A DNA stretch of 57,901 nucleotides from Xenorhabdus griffiniae (lineage in GTDB: Bacteria; Pseudomonadota; Gammaproteobacteria; Enterobacterales; Enterobacteriaceae). The notes under the pieces were generated by a model. That model was given only the letters and a program-made list of their open reading frames with translations, did no database searches and was not told the DNA's origin. Below are positions 17,495-25,483 of the stretch, piece by piece. Position 1 is the stretch's first letter. Each line of letters opens with the position of its first letter. The stretch lies in the NCBI RefSeq assembly GCF_001028135.1, contig NZ_LDNM01000117.1, forward strand, positions 1 to 57,901. The letters run 5' to 3'. Made by a program: the position numbers and the translations under genes.

Positions 17495-18907
17495 ATGATA
17501 ATGACTGAGGAAAGCCGCTGGAGGGATCTGTTTTCCAGCAAAAATGCGCCAAGTGCGATAGCACTTTCACTGGGCGTGGTATTGATGGCAATGAATACCT
17601 TAATTGCGATTACTATTCTGCCTTCTGTCGTCAATGATATTGGCGGATTGAACCTCTATGCCTGGAATACGACATTGTTTGTCGTGGCATCGATTATTGG
17701 TTCCGTTCTTTCTGCGAGATTGTTGAGTGTCTTGGGCGCAAGAAATGCTTATCTGGTTGCATCACTGGTTTTTTTTATCGGCAGCTTACTCTGTACTCTT
17801 GCACCGACAATGGACGTGATGCTGGTTGGCAGAACTATTCAGGGCCTGGGCGGGGGATTTTTGTTTGCCCTTTCCTATTTGATGATTAATCTTGTATTTG
17901 CTCAATCACTTTGGCCGCGAGCTATAGCGTTGGTTTCGGGGATGTGGGGAATAGCGACTTTAATCGGGCCAGCCATTGGCGGTGTTTTTGCTGAAATGGA
18001 TGCGTGGCGTTACGCATTTGGCATTATGCTTCCCATTACTCTATGTTATGCCGTATTTACCTACCTTATTTTACCTAAAACAGAGGCACAGAATAAAACC
18101 AAAACAGCATTGCCCATTGTGCAATTGATCCTATTGTCAGCGGCGGTACTGGCGGTTTCTTCAGGCAGTTTGTCACCGGATATTCGGTTCAACATTTTCG
18201 GCATTGTTGCGGCTGTAATCTTAATCTTTTTATTGATCATCTATGAGCGCCGAACCTCAGTCAGGTTATTGCCTGAAAATTCCCTAAGTTTACGTTCTCC
18301 TCATTTGGTTTTATTCACTACCCTATTTCTATTGATAGTGGGTTTATCGGGGGATGTTTTTATTCCCTATTTTTTGCAAATTCTGCATGGGCAATCCCCT
18401 TTGGCTTCTGGTTACATGGTTGCTTCTGCGGCAATGGGTTGGACTATAGGAGAAATGCTCAGTGCTAGCTGGCAAGGGACAAAGATGCGGTTTGCAATTG
18501 TCAGTGGTCCAGTCTTTATGTTGGTTGGCATGTTGGTGTTGCTTGTGTTGTTGCCATCTCAGTCGGCAGGGGAGTGGCAGATTATACTACCGATAATCCT
18601 GGGATTGGGGGTATTTGGCTTCGGGGTTGGATTCGGCTGGCCTCATCTTTTGACTCTCATTTTACAGGCTTCCCGTGATGCGGATAAAAACATCGCCGGT
18701 TCATCCATTACTACTATACAGTTATTTGCCTCTGCTTTTGGTTCTGCATTGGGAGGAATGACCGTCAATTTATTCGGCTTTTATCAGCCCGGTGGTGTGG
18801 AGGGCGCTGCTGCTGCTTCCTATTGGTTATTTCTGCTCTTCTCTATCGCACCCGTATTGGCATTATTGACCGCGTATAAATCAGCAAAAATTAAAGTCGG
18901 GGAATAA
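17495..18907 (+). CDS. MFS transporter (DHA2-like drug exporter)
   Basis: About 470 residues with roughly 12-14 hydrophobic helices. MFS signatures include the motif-C-like helix GMWGIATLIGPAIGGVFAEM and the motif-A region after helix 2 (SARLLSVLGARNAYLV). The Arg of RTIQGLGGG fits drug:H+ antiporters. It is in the inner membrane with substrate unknown. The frame extends upstream to a GTG, but I choose the ATG at 17495, with AGG 9 nt before it; ATG 17501 is also possible. It is divergent from the SufR-like regulator and is closed by a terminator. Confidence 0.82.
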   Translation: MIMTEESRWRDLFSSKNAPSAIALSLGVVLMAMNTLIAITILPSVVNDIGGLNLYAWNTTLFVVASIIGSVLSARLLSVLGARNAYLVASLVFFIGSLLCTLAPTMDVMLVGRTIQGLGGGFLFALSYLMINLVFAQSLWPRAIALVSGMWGIATLIGPAIGGVFAEMDAWRYAFGIMLPITLCYAVFTYLILPKTEAQNKTKTALPIVQLILLSAAVLAVSSGSLSPDIRFNIFGIVAAVILIFLLIIYERRTSVRLLPENSLSLRSPHLVLFTTLFLLIVGLSGDVFIPYFLQILHGQSPLASGYMVASAAMGWTIGEMLSASWQGTKMRFAIVSGPVFMLVGMLVLLVLLPSQSAGEWQIILPIILGLGVFGFGVGFGWPHLLTLILQASRDADKNIAGSSITTIQLFASAFGSALGGMTVNLFGFYQPGGVEGAAAASYWLFLLFSIAPVLALLTAYKSAKIKVGE

Positions 18908-18917
18908 ATTTATTATC

Positions 18918-18951
18918 AACGGCATTATCGAAAAAATAATGCCGTTTTTTT
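18918..18951 (+). terminator. Rho-independent terminator after MFS gene
   Basis: AACGGCATTAT (18918-18928) pairs with ATAATGCCGTT (18936-18946), followed by a run of T to 18951. It starts 10 bp after the MFS stop. Confidence 0.92.
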
Positions 18952-19022
18952 CATGATGTGCAATGGAGGATATTCATATAATAGTGATGATTGATTCCAT
19001 AAATAAGAGCTAAGGATATTTG

Positions 19023-20051
19023 ATGTTAGTTATTTCCCCTATGCCGAAGGATGGTTGTCGTACCCGAATGATAGAGCCAAAACGCAGTTATTCATTGATA
19101 ATGAAACAATTTTTTATACTGTTTTTATTGCTCATCGGGATGGGCAACGTATCAGCCAGAGAGATAAAACAAGAAACAACAACTGTTGATATTCCTGCAT
19201 TAAGCAAGCGTGTGACAGATATATCTAAAGTTCTAACGAAAGAAGAGCGTCAGGGCCTGACCCGCCAACTGAAAAAACTGCAATCGGAAGAAAAAGTACA
19301 GATGGCAGTCCTGATTATCCCGACGACGGGAAGTGATACTGTTGAGGAATTTACTTCCCGTGTATTTGATAAATGGAAGTTAGGTAGTAAAGAACGCAAT
19401 GATGGCATCTTGTTTGTGATCGCTTCTGATGACCATAAAATGCGTATTGCAGTTGGCTCGGGTTTAGATCGTAAATTATCCGATGGCAAGGTTACACTCA
19501 TTTTGTTGCAGAATGTGAAACCGGCTTTCAAAGAAGATGATTATTATCAGGGGATTAGCAAGGCAATTGATTCAATTGGTACATGGCTGAAAAAATCCGA
19601 ACAAGCGGAAGCACAGAAAGAAACGGCGAAGATTGTTCAGGCTTTTGAAGAAGGCGATGGCGCATTCAACAAGATATCCGGTAAAGACATCTTTATGCTA
19701 CTGGGTTTTTGGTTGGTGAGTATAATCTTACTGCCACTAAAAGTTTTTCGCACAGGGCATTGGTTTAAGCGTTTTCTCAAGAGTGCCCTGACTATCGCTG
19801 TAGGAACCTATGTACTGAACTTTATTGGGTTATTTTCTACCATTCCGGCAGAGTTTTATCTGCTTATTATCCTGTTACCCGTGATTCTGGTATTTTTTCT
19901 GATCTCGTCCGTGGTGTCATTATTGAAAAGCCTATTCGGCAGCCTTTTTGGTGGCTTGTTTGGTGGCTGTAGTTCTGATCGTAACGATGATGATAATTTT
20001 TCCGGTGGTGGTGGCGGCAGTAGCGGTGGTGGAGCTTCAGGCGATTGGTAA
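19023..20051 (+). CDS. TPM-domain membrane protein (YgcG family)
   Basis: A TPM domain (about residues 55-175: RVTDISKVLTKEERQGL, MAVLIIPTTGSDTVEEF, RNDGILFVIASDDHKMRIAV) lies on the periplasmic side after a signal segment (MKQFFILFLLLIGMGNVSA). Two membrane helices follow at about 255-310, then a Cys/Asp segment and a Gly/Ser-rich tail (SGGGGGSSGGGASGDW) typical of the YgcG group. Function is not established for this group. AAGGA precedes the ATG at 19023, giving 26 residues ahead of the signal core. The ATG at 19101 would give a textbook signal peptide but has no Shine-Dalgarno site, so the start is uncertain. Confidence 0.8.
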   Translation: MLVISPMPKDGCRTRMIEPKRSYSLIMKQFFILFLLLIGMGNVSAREIKQETTTVDIPALSKRVTDISKVLTKEERQGLTRQLKKLQSEEKVQMAVLIIPTTGSDTVEEFTSRVFDKWKLGSKERNDGILFVIASDDHKMRIAVGSGLDRKLSDGKVTLILLQNVKPAFKEDDYYQGISKAIDSIGTWLKKSEQAEAQKETAKIVQAFEEGDGAFNKISGKDIFMLLGFWLVSIILLPLKVFRTGHWFKRFLKSALTIAVGTYVLNFIGLFSTIPAEFYLLIILLPVILVFFLISSVVSLLKSLFGSLFGGLFGGCSSDRNDDDNFSGGGGGSSGGGASGDW

Positions 20052-20207
20052 TTGTTTTTTAATATCAATAAATTCATTGTTATTAATAATAATGAAATTG
20101 AATTATTTTGTATTTTGGGAATATAACTGATTACCCAGAATTAAATATTGCGGGCGGATTAATAAAAATACCAAGTGGAAATTACAGATAGTCTATTTTA
20201 GAATAAT

Positions 20208-20253
20208 CCGCGACACGAATCTTCAGAAAGAAGTAATTCGTGTCGCGGTTTTT
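20208..20253 (+). terminator. Strong terminator hairpin
   Basis: CCGCGACACGAAT (20208-20220) pairs over 13 bp with ATTCGTGTCGCGG (20236-20248), followed by TTTTT. It lies between the convergent TPM gene and the cmlA-like gene, about 155 bp past the former. Confidence 0.9.
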
Positions 20254-20277
20254 CAGATATGGCCCCAAACAATAGCG

Positions 20278-21492
20278 TTAGTCATGCTCTTCACTGCTAA
20301 TATGGTGTCTGCCGGGATTAAAGCAGGACAGACAAATCACAGCTATTGCCAGGATCAGGCAATAAGCGATAATTGGCCAGGTAGTAGCGTTGGATAAAAG
20401 TGTAATAGTGAGCGTTCCAATCCCTCCTAACAGTAAGCCCCCTAAGCAGAAGTAGACTGCTGTAACCGTTCCTGCTATATGATCGAAACCTTGAAGTGCG
20501 CCATTAGGGGCCACAGAAACCGCAATAGAGATACCAACACCGACAAGCCACATTGGGGCAATGAAGCCCAATACCGAATTAGGTATGAGTATTTCCCCAA
20601 CAGCCAGCAATAGTGCTCCTGCCATCAGGCAGTACATTCCCGCCCGTAACGTATTTAGGATTCCCCATCGGGTAATCAAACTTCCCACACTTCGCGCAGT
20701 CACCATCATTGCGATAGCCACAGTTGCAAATAGCAAGCTGAAAGTAATTTGTGATAATCCTTGTCGGCTCATCATTACCCAAGGGGCCGTTGAAAGAAAG
20801 ACGAAAAAGCTACCCATCCCTGCGCTGTGGCAGAGCGTGTACAGCCAGAAATGCAGGTGTCTCACAGGAAGAAGTAGCTGCGACCACTGTAAGCTTGCCG
20901 TCCCTTGCCGCCGGGTTTCTGGACAGAATTTCCAGGCTGCAATAACAGCAACTACCATTGCACATCCTAATAAACCAAAGATTGCGCACCACCCCAGCCA
21001 AGTGTCAATCAGCGCTCCGAGCAAAGGACCTACTGCCGGAACTATAGCAAGCATAGAACCGAGCAAGCCATAGATGACGTTGATTTCTTTACGGCCCGAA
21101 TAGATGTCGCGTACAGCCGCAAACATGGCTACGAGACATGCCGAAGCCCCACAGGCTTGAATAACCCGGAAGCCCAAAAAAACTTCTGGTGATGAAGTTA
21201 TGGCAAGGCCGAATGAAGCAACTGTGTAAGCAATCCCACCGCTGAGTAAAACAGGACGGCGACCGAACCGATCTGACAGTGGGCCAAATAAAAGCTGACC
21301 AGCTCCTAACAGAATCAGGTATACAGTCAATGTTAGCTGGATCGTCCCTGTTCCGGCATTAAGTACATCGGCCATGAGAGGAACGACGGGCAGATACATA
21401 TCCATACCCAGTGATGCCAGTAAATCGAATGGTGATAACAATAATATTGTGGCGGTAAGAGAATATTGCCAGGAAAAATCTTTTGAGTGCAC
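20278..21492 (-). CDS. cmlA: CmlA-type chloramphenicol exporter (MFS)
   Basis: This 404-residue, 12-helix MFS protein follows CmlA from memory nearly from end to end: SPFDLLASLGMDMYLP at the start, GAGQLLFGPLSDRFGRRPVL (motif A), RVIQACGASACLV, AVGPLLGALIDTWLGW (motif C), FWLYTLC.SAGMGSFFVF and VSVAPNGAL.GFDH.AGTVTA. It should export chloramphenicol, possibly florfenicol. The start is a GTG with AGGAG 8 nt upstream. A leader peptide frame and a 12-bp hairpin precede it, as in the drug-induced translational attenuation known for cmlA. No integron attC site is evident, so this is a chromosomal copy within the accessory block before yicC. The drug range is inference. Confidence 0.85.
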   Translation of the reverse strand: MHSKDFSWQYSLTATILLLSPFDLLASLGMDMYLPVVPLMADVLNAGTGTIQLTLTVYLILLGAGQLLFGPLSDRFGRRPVLLSGGIAYTVASFGLAITSSPEVFLGFRVIQACGASACLVAMFAAVRDIYSGRKEINVIYGLLGSMLAIVPAVGPLLGALIDTWLGWCAIFGLLGCAMVVAVIAAWKFCPETRRQGTASLQWSQLLLPVRHLHFWLYTLCHSAGMGSFFVFLSTAPWVMMSRQGLSQITFSLLFATVAIAMMVTARSVGSLITRWGILNTLRAGMYCLMAGALLLAVGEILIPNSVLGFIAPMWLVGVGISIAVSVAPNGALQGFDHIAGTVTAVYFCLGGLLLGGIGTLTITLLSNATTWPIIAYCLILAIAVICLSCFNPGRHHISSEEHD

Positions 21493-21556
21493 GAATCCAT
21501 CTCCTAAAGTTAAGGAATTGGCGGCGTGCTCATAGAATTGAGAGGTTCTTGAGGAC

Positions 21557-21592
21557 GCCGCAACAACCGAAAAAAACTATGGTTGCTGCGGC
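21557..21592 (-). promoter_or_regulatory. Attenuator-like hairpin upstream of cmlA-like gene
   Basis: On the minus strand GCCGCAGCAACC (21592-21581) pairs with GGTTGTTGCGGC (21568-21557), including one G-U pair. The stem begins at the base next to the leader stop codon, so a ribosome stalled on the leader would open it. No T-tract follows, which argues for translational rather than transcriptional control. Confidence 0.6.
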
Positions 21593-21628
21593 TTATCTCT
21601 CTGCTCTGTGCTCGTTGAGAATACTCAT
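21593..21628 (-). CDS. Putative leader peptide of cmlA-like gene
   Basis: The 11-codon frame MSILNEHRAER has an AGGAT sequence 9 nt before its ATG and ends directly at the hairpin 21557-21592, about 100 bp before the exporter start. The position matches the short leader that senses ribosome stalling by chloramphenicol in the known cmlA mechanism. The peptide sequence itself does not match the classic leader that I remember, so the assignment rests on position and signals. Confidence 0.5.
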   Translation of the reverse strand: MSILNEHRAER

Positions 21629-21840
21629 ATGTAGGTTATCCTGTAGTGAATTCGTACCGTAAACATCTCCATGCTGAGATGCAAGGCGCCTTAAATTACG
21701 GATGGTACTTTATAGATAATTGTTCATTTTTTCTAAGACATGGAGCAAATAAGCTACGCTTGCTTTATTAGCTACTCCTTTTAGCCATTCGCGTTGTCCC
21801 CGCCCTTTTGCCAAGCTTAATATTGATAGGGTATTGGTAG
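21629..21840. other. Region between Fic gene and cmlA leader
   Basis: The cmlA-like promoter should be here. A long imperfect inverted repeat is visible at about 21741-21777 (GGAGCAAATAAGC ... GCTACTCC arms). No gene is visible. Confidence 0.4.
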
Positions 21841-22983
21841 CTATAAGCTAGGAACGAACCCTTCATTTCTCAATGATTGAATTACACCTCTTATCAGATA
21901 TGAATGAGATATATCAATTGTGTAGCTTCTGGCGTTATCTGATATTGGCTCTAATAATTTCTGTTCTACTAGTTTAGATATTTGGTATGTTATTTGCGCT
22001 GGCTTCAGTTCAGGTAAAACCTCTTTCAAGTCTCCTGCCTTAATGATGCCCGTTGTAACCGCTTTTCTCAGTATTTTTGCTTCAATATCGCTTAGCACAC
22101 CTTTTTCTAAAGCAAAGGTTATTGCTGGAAATAAAATTTTCTGACTCAAAAATTGTAGATTAGTTAGCTGATCAACCTTTTTTAGCTCGGTAGAAATACC
22201 ACCTAATACATAAATACACCATTCTTCAAGTCCTTCATTAGTTCCAAGATCTGCTTTCGATAACATTTCATAATATTTGTTTCTATCGTTGCAAAACACT
22301 GCTGTAGGGTTGAGAACTCTACCGCCAACTTGAACGTTAAATCCATACTTGATAAGTAATGCGTAAGTTAACAATCTTACCGTCCGACCGTTTCCGTTTC
22401 CGAAAGGGTGAATCCAGCCAAAGCGATGATGGGCAAGAGCTATCTTCATTAAATCGTATTTAGGGTTGTCTGCACGGTTAATGAAAGAGGTTAATTCATT
22501 CATATAGCTAGGCACTTGTATACTATCGGGGGGAAGGTGCTCTGATTGTCCAATGCTCACACCATAATGACGATATTGACCAGGTGTTTTGTCTCCTTCG
22601 CGTTGTAAGTTATTAACAGCAAGCGAATGTAACCCTCTTATAAAATGCTCTGTTATATCCTCACCACTTTTAAAATGCCCATCTATAAAACTCATTGCTT
22701 TTTCAATATTTTCAATTTCTTTCAACTGGTCATCTTGGCTCTGAGTTCCTGCAATTTTACTTTCAACATAGTCAGCAAGGGTTGTATGGTTGCCTTCAAT
22801 TCTGGCTGAACCAAGACTTTCAAGCATATGAAAGATCTCTTTTAATTGACTAAAAAGTGATGGATGCACATCAATTTCTAGGCGCAAATGCCTCAATAAT
22901 TCTAGTTCAGTTATGATATCGACAAGAGCAGAATCAAAACTAGGATTTAATAATTTGAGTTCAAAGTGATTAAATGTAGCCAT
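21841..22983 (-). CDS. Class II Fic-domain protein (probable AMPylase)
   Basis: A 380-residue protein. The N-terminal inhibitory motif SARIEG (about residue 58), matching (S/T)xxxE(G/N), marks class II Fic proteins. The Fic core at about 90-230 has the complete catalytic motif [10 protein letters not shown] (about 194-203; His catalytic, Asn/Gly/Arg for phosphate binding), and an earlier flap-like [11 protein letters not shown]-terminal winged-helix-like part (about 290-380) follows. Such proteins usually AMPylate a protein target and are self-inhibited by the Glu. The target is unknown. No separate antitoxin gene is needed for this class. It sits in the accessory block near yicC; the ribosome-binding site is weak. 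Confidence 0.88.
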   Translation of the reverse strand: MATFNHFELKLLNPSFDSALVDIITELELLRHLRLEIDVHPSLFSQLKEIFHMLESLGSARIEGNHTTLADYVESKIAGTQSQDDQLKEIENIEKAMSFIDGHFKSGEDITEHFIRGLHSLAVNNLQREGDKTPGQYRHYGVSIGQSEHLPPDSIQVPSYMNELTSFINRADNPKYDLMKIALAHHRFGWIHPFGNGNGRTVRLLTYALLIKYGFNVQVGGRVLNPTAVFCNDRNKYYEMLSKADLGTNEGLEEWCIYVLGGISTELKKVDQLTNLQFLSQKILFPAITFALEKGVLSDIEAKILRKAVTTGIIKAGDLKEVLPELKPAQITYQISKLVEQKLLEPISDNARSYTIDISHSYLIRGVIQSLRNEGFVPSL

Positions 22984-23394
22984 ATCTTAAGTTATCTCAA
23001 AAATCATGTTTTCAATATCTCGAAAATAAAGAAAAAAATTGATTATTTATGGTGCGTTATGAACAATAGTGACTCACTATTATCTCAAAAGCAAGGTTAT
23101 GAAGATCTCAAATATAGCTATGCTGCTATCTCAAAAAATCGGTACACGCTAATACATGCGCTACTGTGATTCACTCTGTAATGCCCTGATAGTAAAAAAA
23201 CCAGCTATAACATGTACATGCTGGCTTTATGATTTTCTCTAAAATGTTATGAAGCGTTTGAATCTATTCATTGAGTAGAGGGCTTAAGCCCGTATGAATG
23301 CTGGATTGGTGTTATTCAATATTTTCTAGGGGTACACCCTTGGGTACACGGCAAACCGAGGTGTTCACTCATTCTCATAAAAAGTAAGTTGTGA
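22984..23394. other. Intergenic region between Fic and Doc genes with repeat copy R1
   Basis: About 410 bp. It contains R1 (23141-23265), an imperfect copy of the region at the 3' end of yicC, and a second short copy of the GGGTACACC-TTGGGTACACG motif at 23328-23350. An open frame at 22966-23169 has no ribosome-binding site or recognisable content. Confidence 0.6.
23141..23265. repeat. Direct repeat copy R1 (att-like, with copy of yicC terminator)
   Basis: From GGTACACGC through ATGCGCTACTGTGATTC, a CCAGCTATAACA...CTGG stem and ATGAAGCGTT/TTGAATCT, it parallels 24380-24516 with scattered mismatches and one gap. It is in the same orientation as the copy at yicC, as expected of flanks left by site-specific integration. 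Confidence 0.7.
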
Positions 23395-23793
23395 TTATGT
23401 CTTACAGCTTGGCTCAGCATAGTCCACCAATTCGCGCAGATGTTGCGCCAACTGCTCAACGGTCTTCTCACCCGTGGCAGCCTCTACCGTTAAGTTTTCC
23501 AATGTATTGTCGTTATCACGGATCTTAATACCGTTACGGTAGAGAAAGGTCATGGTAACAAAAAATGCGGTGCGCTTATTACCATCATTGAAAATATGGC
23601 CACGAGCGATAGCAACACAGTAGGTGGCTGCAAGTTCAAAAATGTCTGTTACACCTTCATAGTGGGTACGGTTTTGCACCCGATAGATGAGCGCTTCCGC
23701 TCTGCCAGAATCGGGCATTCCGGTAACGCCCGGAAGCCGTTGCAATATACGGTCATGAAAAGCGATAACTTCCTGCGCACTGACCCATATCAT
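23395..23793 (-). CDS. doc: Doc-type toxin (Fic/Doc kinase)
   Basis: A 132-residue protein of Doc family length. The motif HIFNDGNKRTAFF (about residues 66-78) is the Doc variant of the Fic motif with Lys in place of the second Gly, typical of the P1 Doc toxin, which phosphorylates EF-Tu and stops translation. The N-terminal VIAFHDRILQRLPGVTGMPD is also typical. Its ATG overlaps the antitoxin stop as ATGA, so the pair is translationally coupled. It is the toxin half of a type II module inside the island relic at yicC. Confidence 0.93.
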   Translation of the reverse strand: MIWVSAQEVIAFHDRILQRLPGVTGMPDSGRAEALIYRVQNRTHYEGVTDIFELAATYCVAIARGHIFNDGNKRTAFFVTMTFLYRNGIKIRDNDNTLENLTVEAATGEKTVEQLAQHLRELVDYAEPSCKT

Positions 23794-24011
23794 CGGTTTG
23801 TCAGTGCCTCTACCGTATGCCCGTGACGCTGCATAATATAATCAAACTCTGCATCCAGTTTGGCATTCTGGTATGCCTCGAATTCTGCTTTACTGATAAC
23901 GACTGCTGAGCTGCCGTCTCGACGAGTAATTTCAACTGGTTCGCCGTGGGTAGCAGCATCCAACACTTCTGAAATATTGGCTCGTGCTTGGGTTGAGGTG
24001 TATGTACGCAT
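23790..24011 (-). CDS. phd: Phd-type antitoxin
   Basis: A 73-residue Phd/YefM antitoxin: STQARANISEVLDAATHGEP, then VEITRRDGSSAVVISKAEFE. The N-terminal part binds DNA and the C-terminal part should wrap Doc. The frame opens 12 codons earlier, but GGAG lies 7 nt before the ATG at 24011 (MRTYTST), which I choose. It is first in the operon and overlaps doc by 4 bp. It should autorepress through the TGTACA dyad just upstream. Confidence 0.93.
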   Translation of the reverse strand: MRTYTSTQARANISEVLDAATHGEPVEITRRDGSSAVVISKAEFEAYQNAKLDAEFDYIMQRHGHTVEALTNR

Positions 24012-24027
24012 AATATATCTCCAAAAA

Positions 24028-24066
24028 TGTACATATGAATTGTACATGTTTTGTGTGTTTATTCAA
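24028..24066 (-). promoter_or_regulatory. phd-doc promoter and operator
   Basis: On the minus strand TTGAAT (24066-24061) and TACAAT (24044-24039) form a promoter with a 16-nt spacer. ATGTACA (24028-24034) and TGTACAT (24041-24047) are opposed half-sites overlapping the -10 region, fitting autoregulation by Phd. This is inference from sequence alone. Confidence 0.65.
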
Positions 24067-24227
24067 CAATAGGGTTCTCGATACGGATTACCTTTAAGTG
24101 CGACTTTTTACATCCTCATATAACGCAACCAATCGCATTCTAAGCTACACAGATATGATTTTGTGTCTGAGATGGGTTCATTTTGATCACGCCACCACGT
24201 TTTGGATCAAAAAATTTATTTTCACTA

Positions 24228-24305
24228 TTAGCGTTCTGTTTTCATCACGCGTATTTCGCCAGATTTTATCCATGCCCTGATCTCTTTATCGGTGAGTTTA
24301 GGCAT
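24228..24305 (-). pseudogene. 5' remnant of a P4-type (DUF4102) tyrosine integrase
   Basis: The reading frame begins MPKLTDKEIRAWIKSGE, the characteristic start of phage P4-family integrases, then departs from the family (IRVMKTER) and stops after 25 codons. The downstream bases give no further integrase sequence. It points away from yicC, about 190 bp from its 3' end, the usual place of the integrase gene in islands inserted at yicC. It is therefore a decayed remnant of the element that brought in the neighbouring genes. Confidence 0.75.
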
Positions 24306-24379
24306 TGTGAAATTCTCAATGTAAAAAGTAGGAGGTGTACCCAAAATGGTTTTCTAAATGTGTTATGGGTACACCTTTG

Positions 24380-24516
24380 GGTACACGCCAATCATGCGCT
24401 ACTGTGATTCGCTCTGCAATGCTCTCATAGTAAAAAAGCCAGCTATAACAAAGTATATACTGGCTTGATGATTTGTTGTGAATCGCTATGAAACGTTACT
24501 CAATGTTTTGAATCTG
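24380..24516. repeat. Direct repeat copy R2 at the 3' end of yicC (att-like)
   Basis: GGTACACGCCAATCATGCGCTACTGTGATTC, the stem-loop of the yicC terminator and the last yicC codons form a segment partly repeated at 23141-23265. Next to it (24366-24386) GGGTACACC and TTGGGTACACG occur as close direct copies, facing an opposed GTGTACCCA at about 24333-24341. This looks like an integrase-binding cluster. Confidence 0.65.
24436..24466 (-). terminator. yicC terminator
   Basis: On the minus strand AAGCCAG (24466-24460) pairs with CTGGCTT (24442-24436), followed by a T run. It lies 30 bp beyond the yicC stop; a decayed copy is in R1 at about 23199-23227. Confidence 0.8.
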
Positions 24517-25359
24517 CTCGCGCATCTGTTCAATCAGTACCTTCAGCTCAATCGCTGAATTCGTCACATCTGCATTAATTGATTTTGAAGCCAATGTATT
24601 CGATTCGCGGTTAAATTCCTGCATCATAAAATCCAGACGGCGGCCGACGGCTTCTTTTTTCATCAGGATATTACGTGTCTCTTTGACATGGGCATCCAGA
24701 CGATCCAACTCTTCTGCTACATCAGTACGCTGGGCTAATAAAATTAGCTCCTGGTCAAGGCGGTTATTATCTAACTGAATTTGTGCTTCTTCCAGCTTGG
24801 ACTGTAAGCGCTCGCGCTGCCATTGTAGGATTGCCGGCATTTGTTCTCGAACTTTAGCCACTTCTACAATTACCGCATCTAAACGTTGTTCAATCAGTGT
24901 CTTGAGCGCTTGTCCTTCGCTCTCACGGCTCTGGATAAAAGAATCCAGCGTCAGATCTAATTCCGCCAGCAATTGTGTACTGATGGCATCTAAATCCTGC
25001 TCTTCGGCAGACATCACGCCCGGCCAGCGCAGGATATCCACCGGATTAATTTCACCTTCATTACTCTGCTGTTTAACCCAGTTTGCTGCTTCAACCAGTT
25101 GTTTTGCCAGATTTTCATTCAGAATCAAAGAACCCTGGGTAAGGGTATCCAGCTCAAAACGCAGGTTACATTCCACTTTGCCGCGCGTCAGGCGGGAACG
25201 GATGCGCTCACGGATGACAGGTTCAAGGCTTCTGAATTGCTCTGGCAGGCGAATATAGGTTTCTAAGTAACGTTGATTGACAGAACGCAGTTCCCACGCT
25301 GCATTACCCCAATCTCCCCTGATATCTCTCCGTGCAAAAGCAGTCATACTACGGATCAT
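24496..25359 (-). CDS. yicC: YicC family endoribonuclease
   Basis: A 287-residue cytoplasmic protein starting MIRSMTAFARRDIRGDWGNA and ending LKVLIEQMREQIQNIE, the full YicC/YloC length. The C-terminal EAVGRRLDFMMQEFNRESNT and LASKS...TNSAIELK segments are the conserved core. The family has been described as an endoribonuclease that affects sRNA (RyhB) stability. It is divergent from rph as in E. coli. Its 3' end is the known integration site of some mobilisable islands, and the relic described here abuts it. Confidence 0.95.
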   Translation of the reverse strand: MIRSMTAFARRDIRGDWGNAAWELRSVNQRYLETYIRLPEQFRSLEPVIRERIRSRLTRGKVECNLRFELDTLTQGSLILNENLAKQLVEAANWVKQQSNEGEINPVDILRWPGVMSAEEQDLDAISTQLLAELDLTLDSFIQSRESEGQALKTLIEQRLDAVIVEVAKVREQMPAILQWQRERLQSKLEEAQIQLDNNRLDQELILLAQRTDVAEELDRLDAHVKETRNILMKKEAVGRRLDFMMQEFNRESNTLASKSINADVTNSAIELKVLIEQMREQIQNIE

Positions 25360-25391
25360 AATTCGTTCCCAATTTATAAAATGATGCGCGG

Positions 25392-25447
25392 ATTATAGCG
25401 CTCCGTGTAGATGCAGGATAGGCATTCGCCGCTTTAGGCCGTATAAT
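25392..25447. promoter_or_regulatory. Divergent yicC/rph promoter region
   Basis: A leftward -10 (TATAAT, complement of 25392-25397) lies 33 bp before the yicC start. A rightward -10 TATAAT (25442-25447) lies about 36 bp before rph. The corresponding -35 boxes are weak (for example TAGGCA at 25419-25424). Confidence 0.6.
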
Positions 25448-25483
25448 GCGCCCCTAAAATGTACGAACAACGGAGATCACACT

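Noticed and set aside
21493-21840. Integron attC site beside the cmlA-like gene
   Set aside because: No GTTRRRY/RYYYAAC core pair was found; the dyads present do not have attC layout.
22966-23169. 67-codon frame upstream of the Fic gene
   Set aside because: Overlaps the Fic start in antisense, has no ribosome-binding site and runs into repeat R1.
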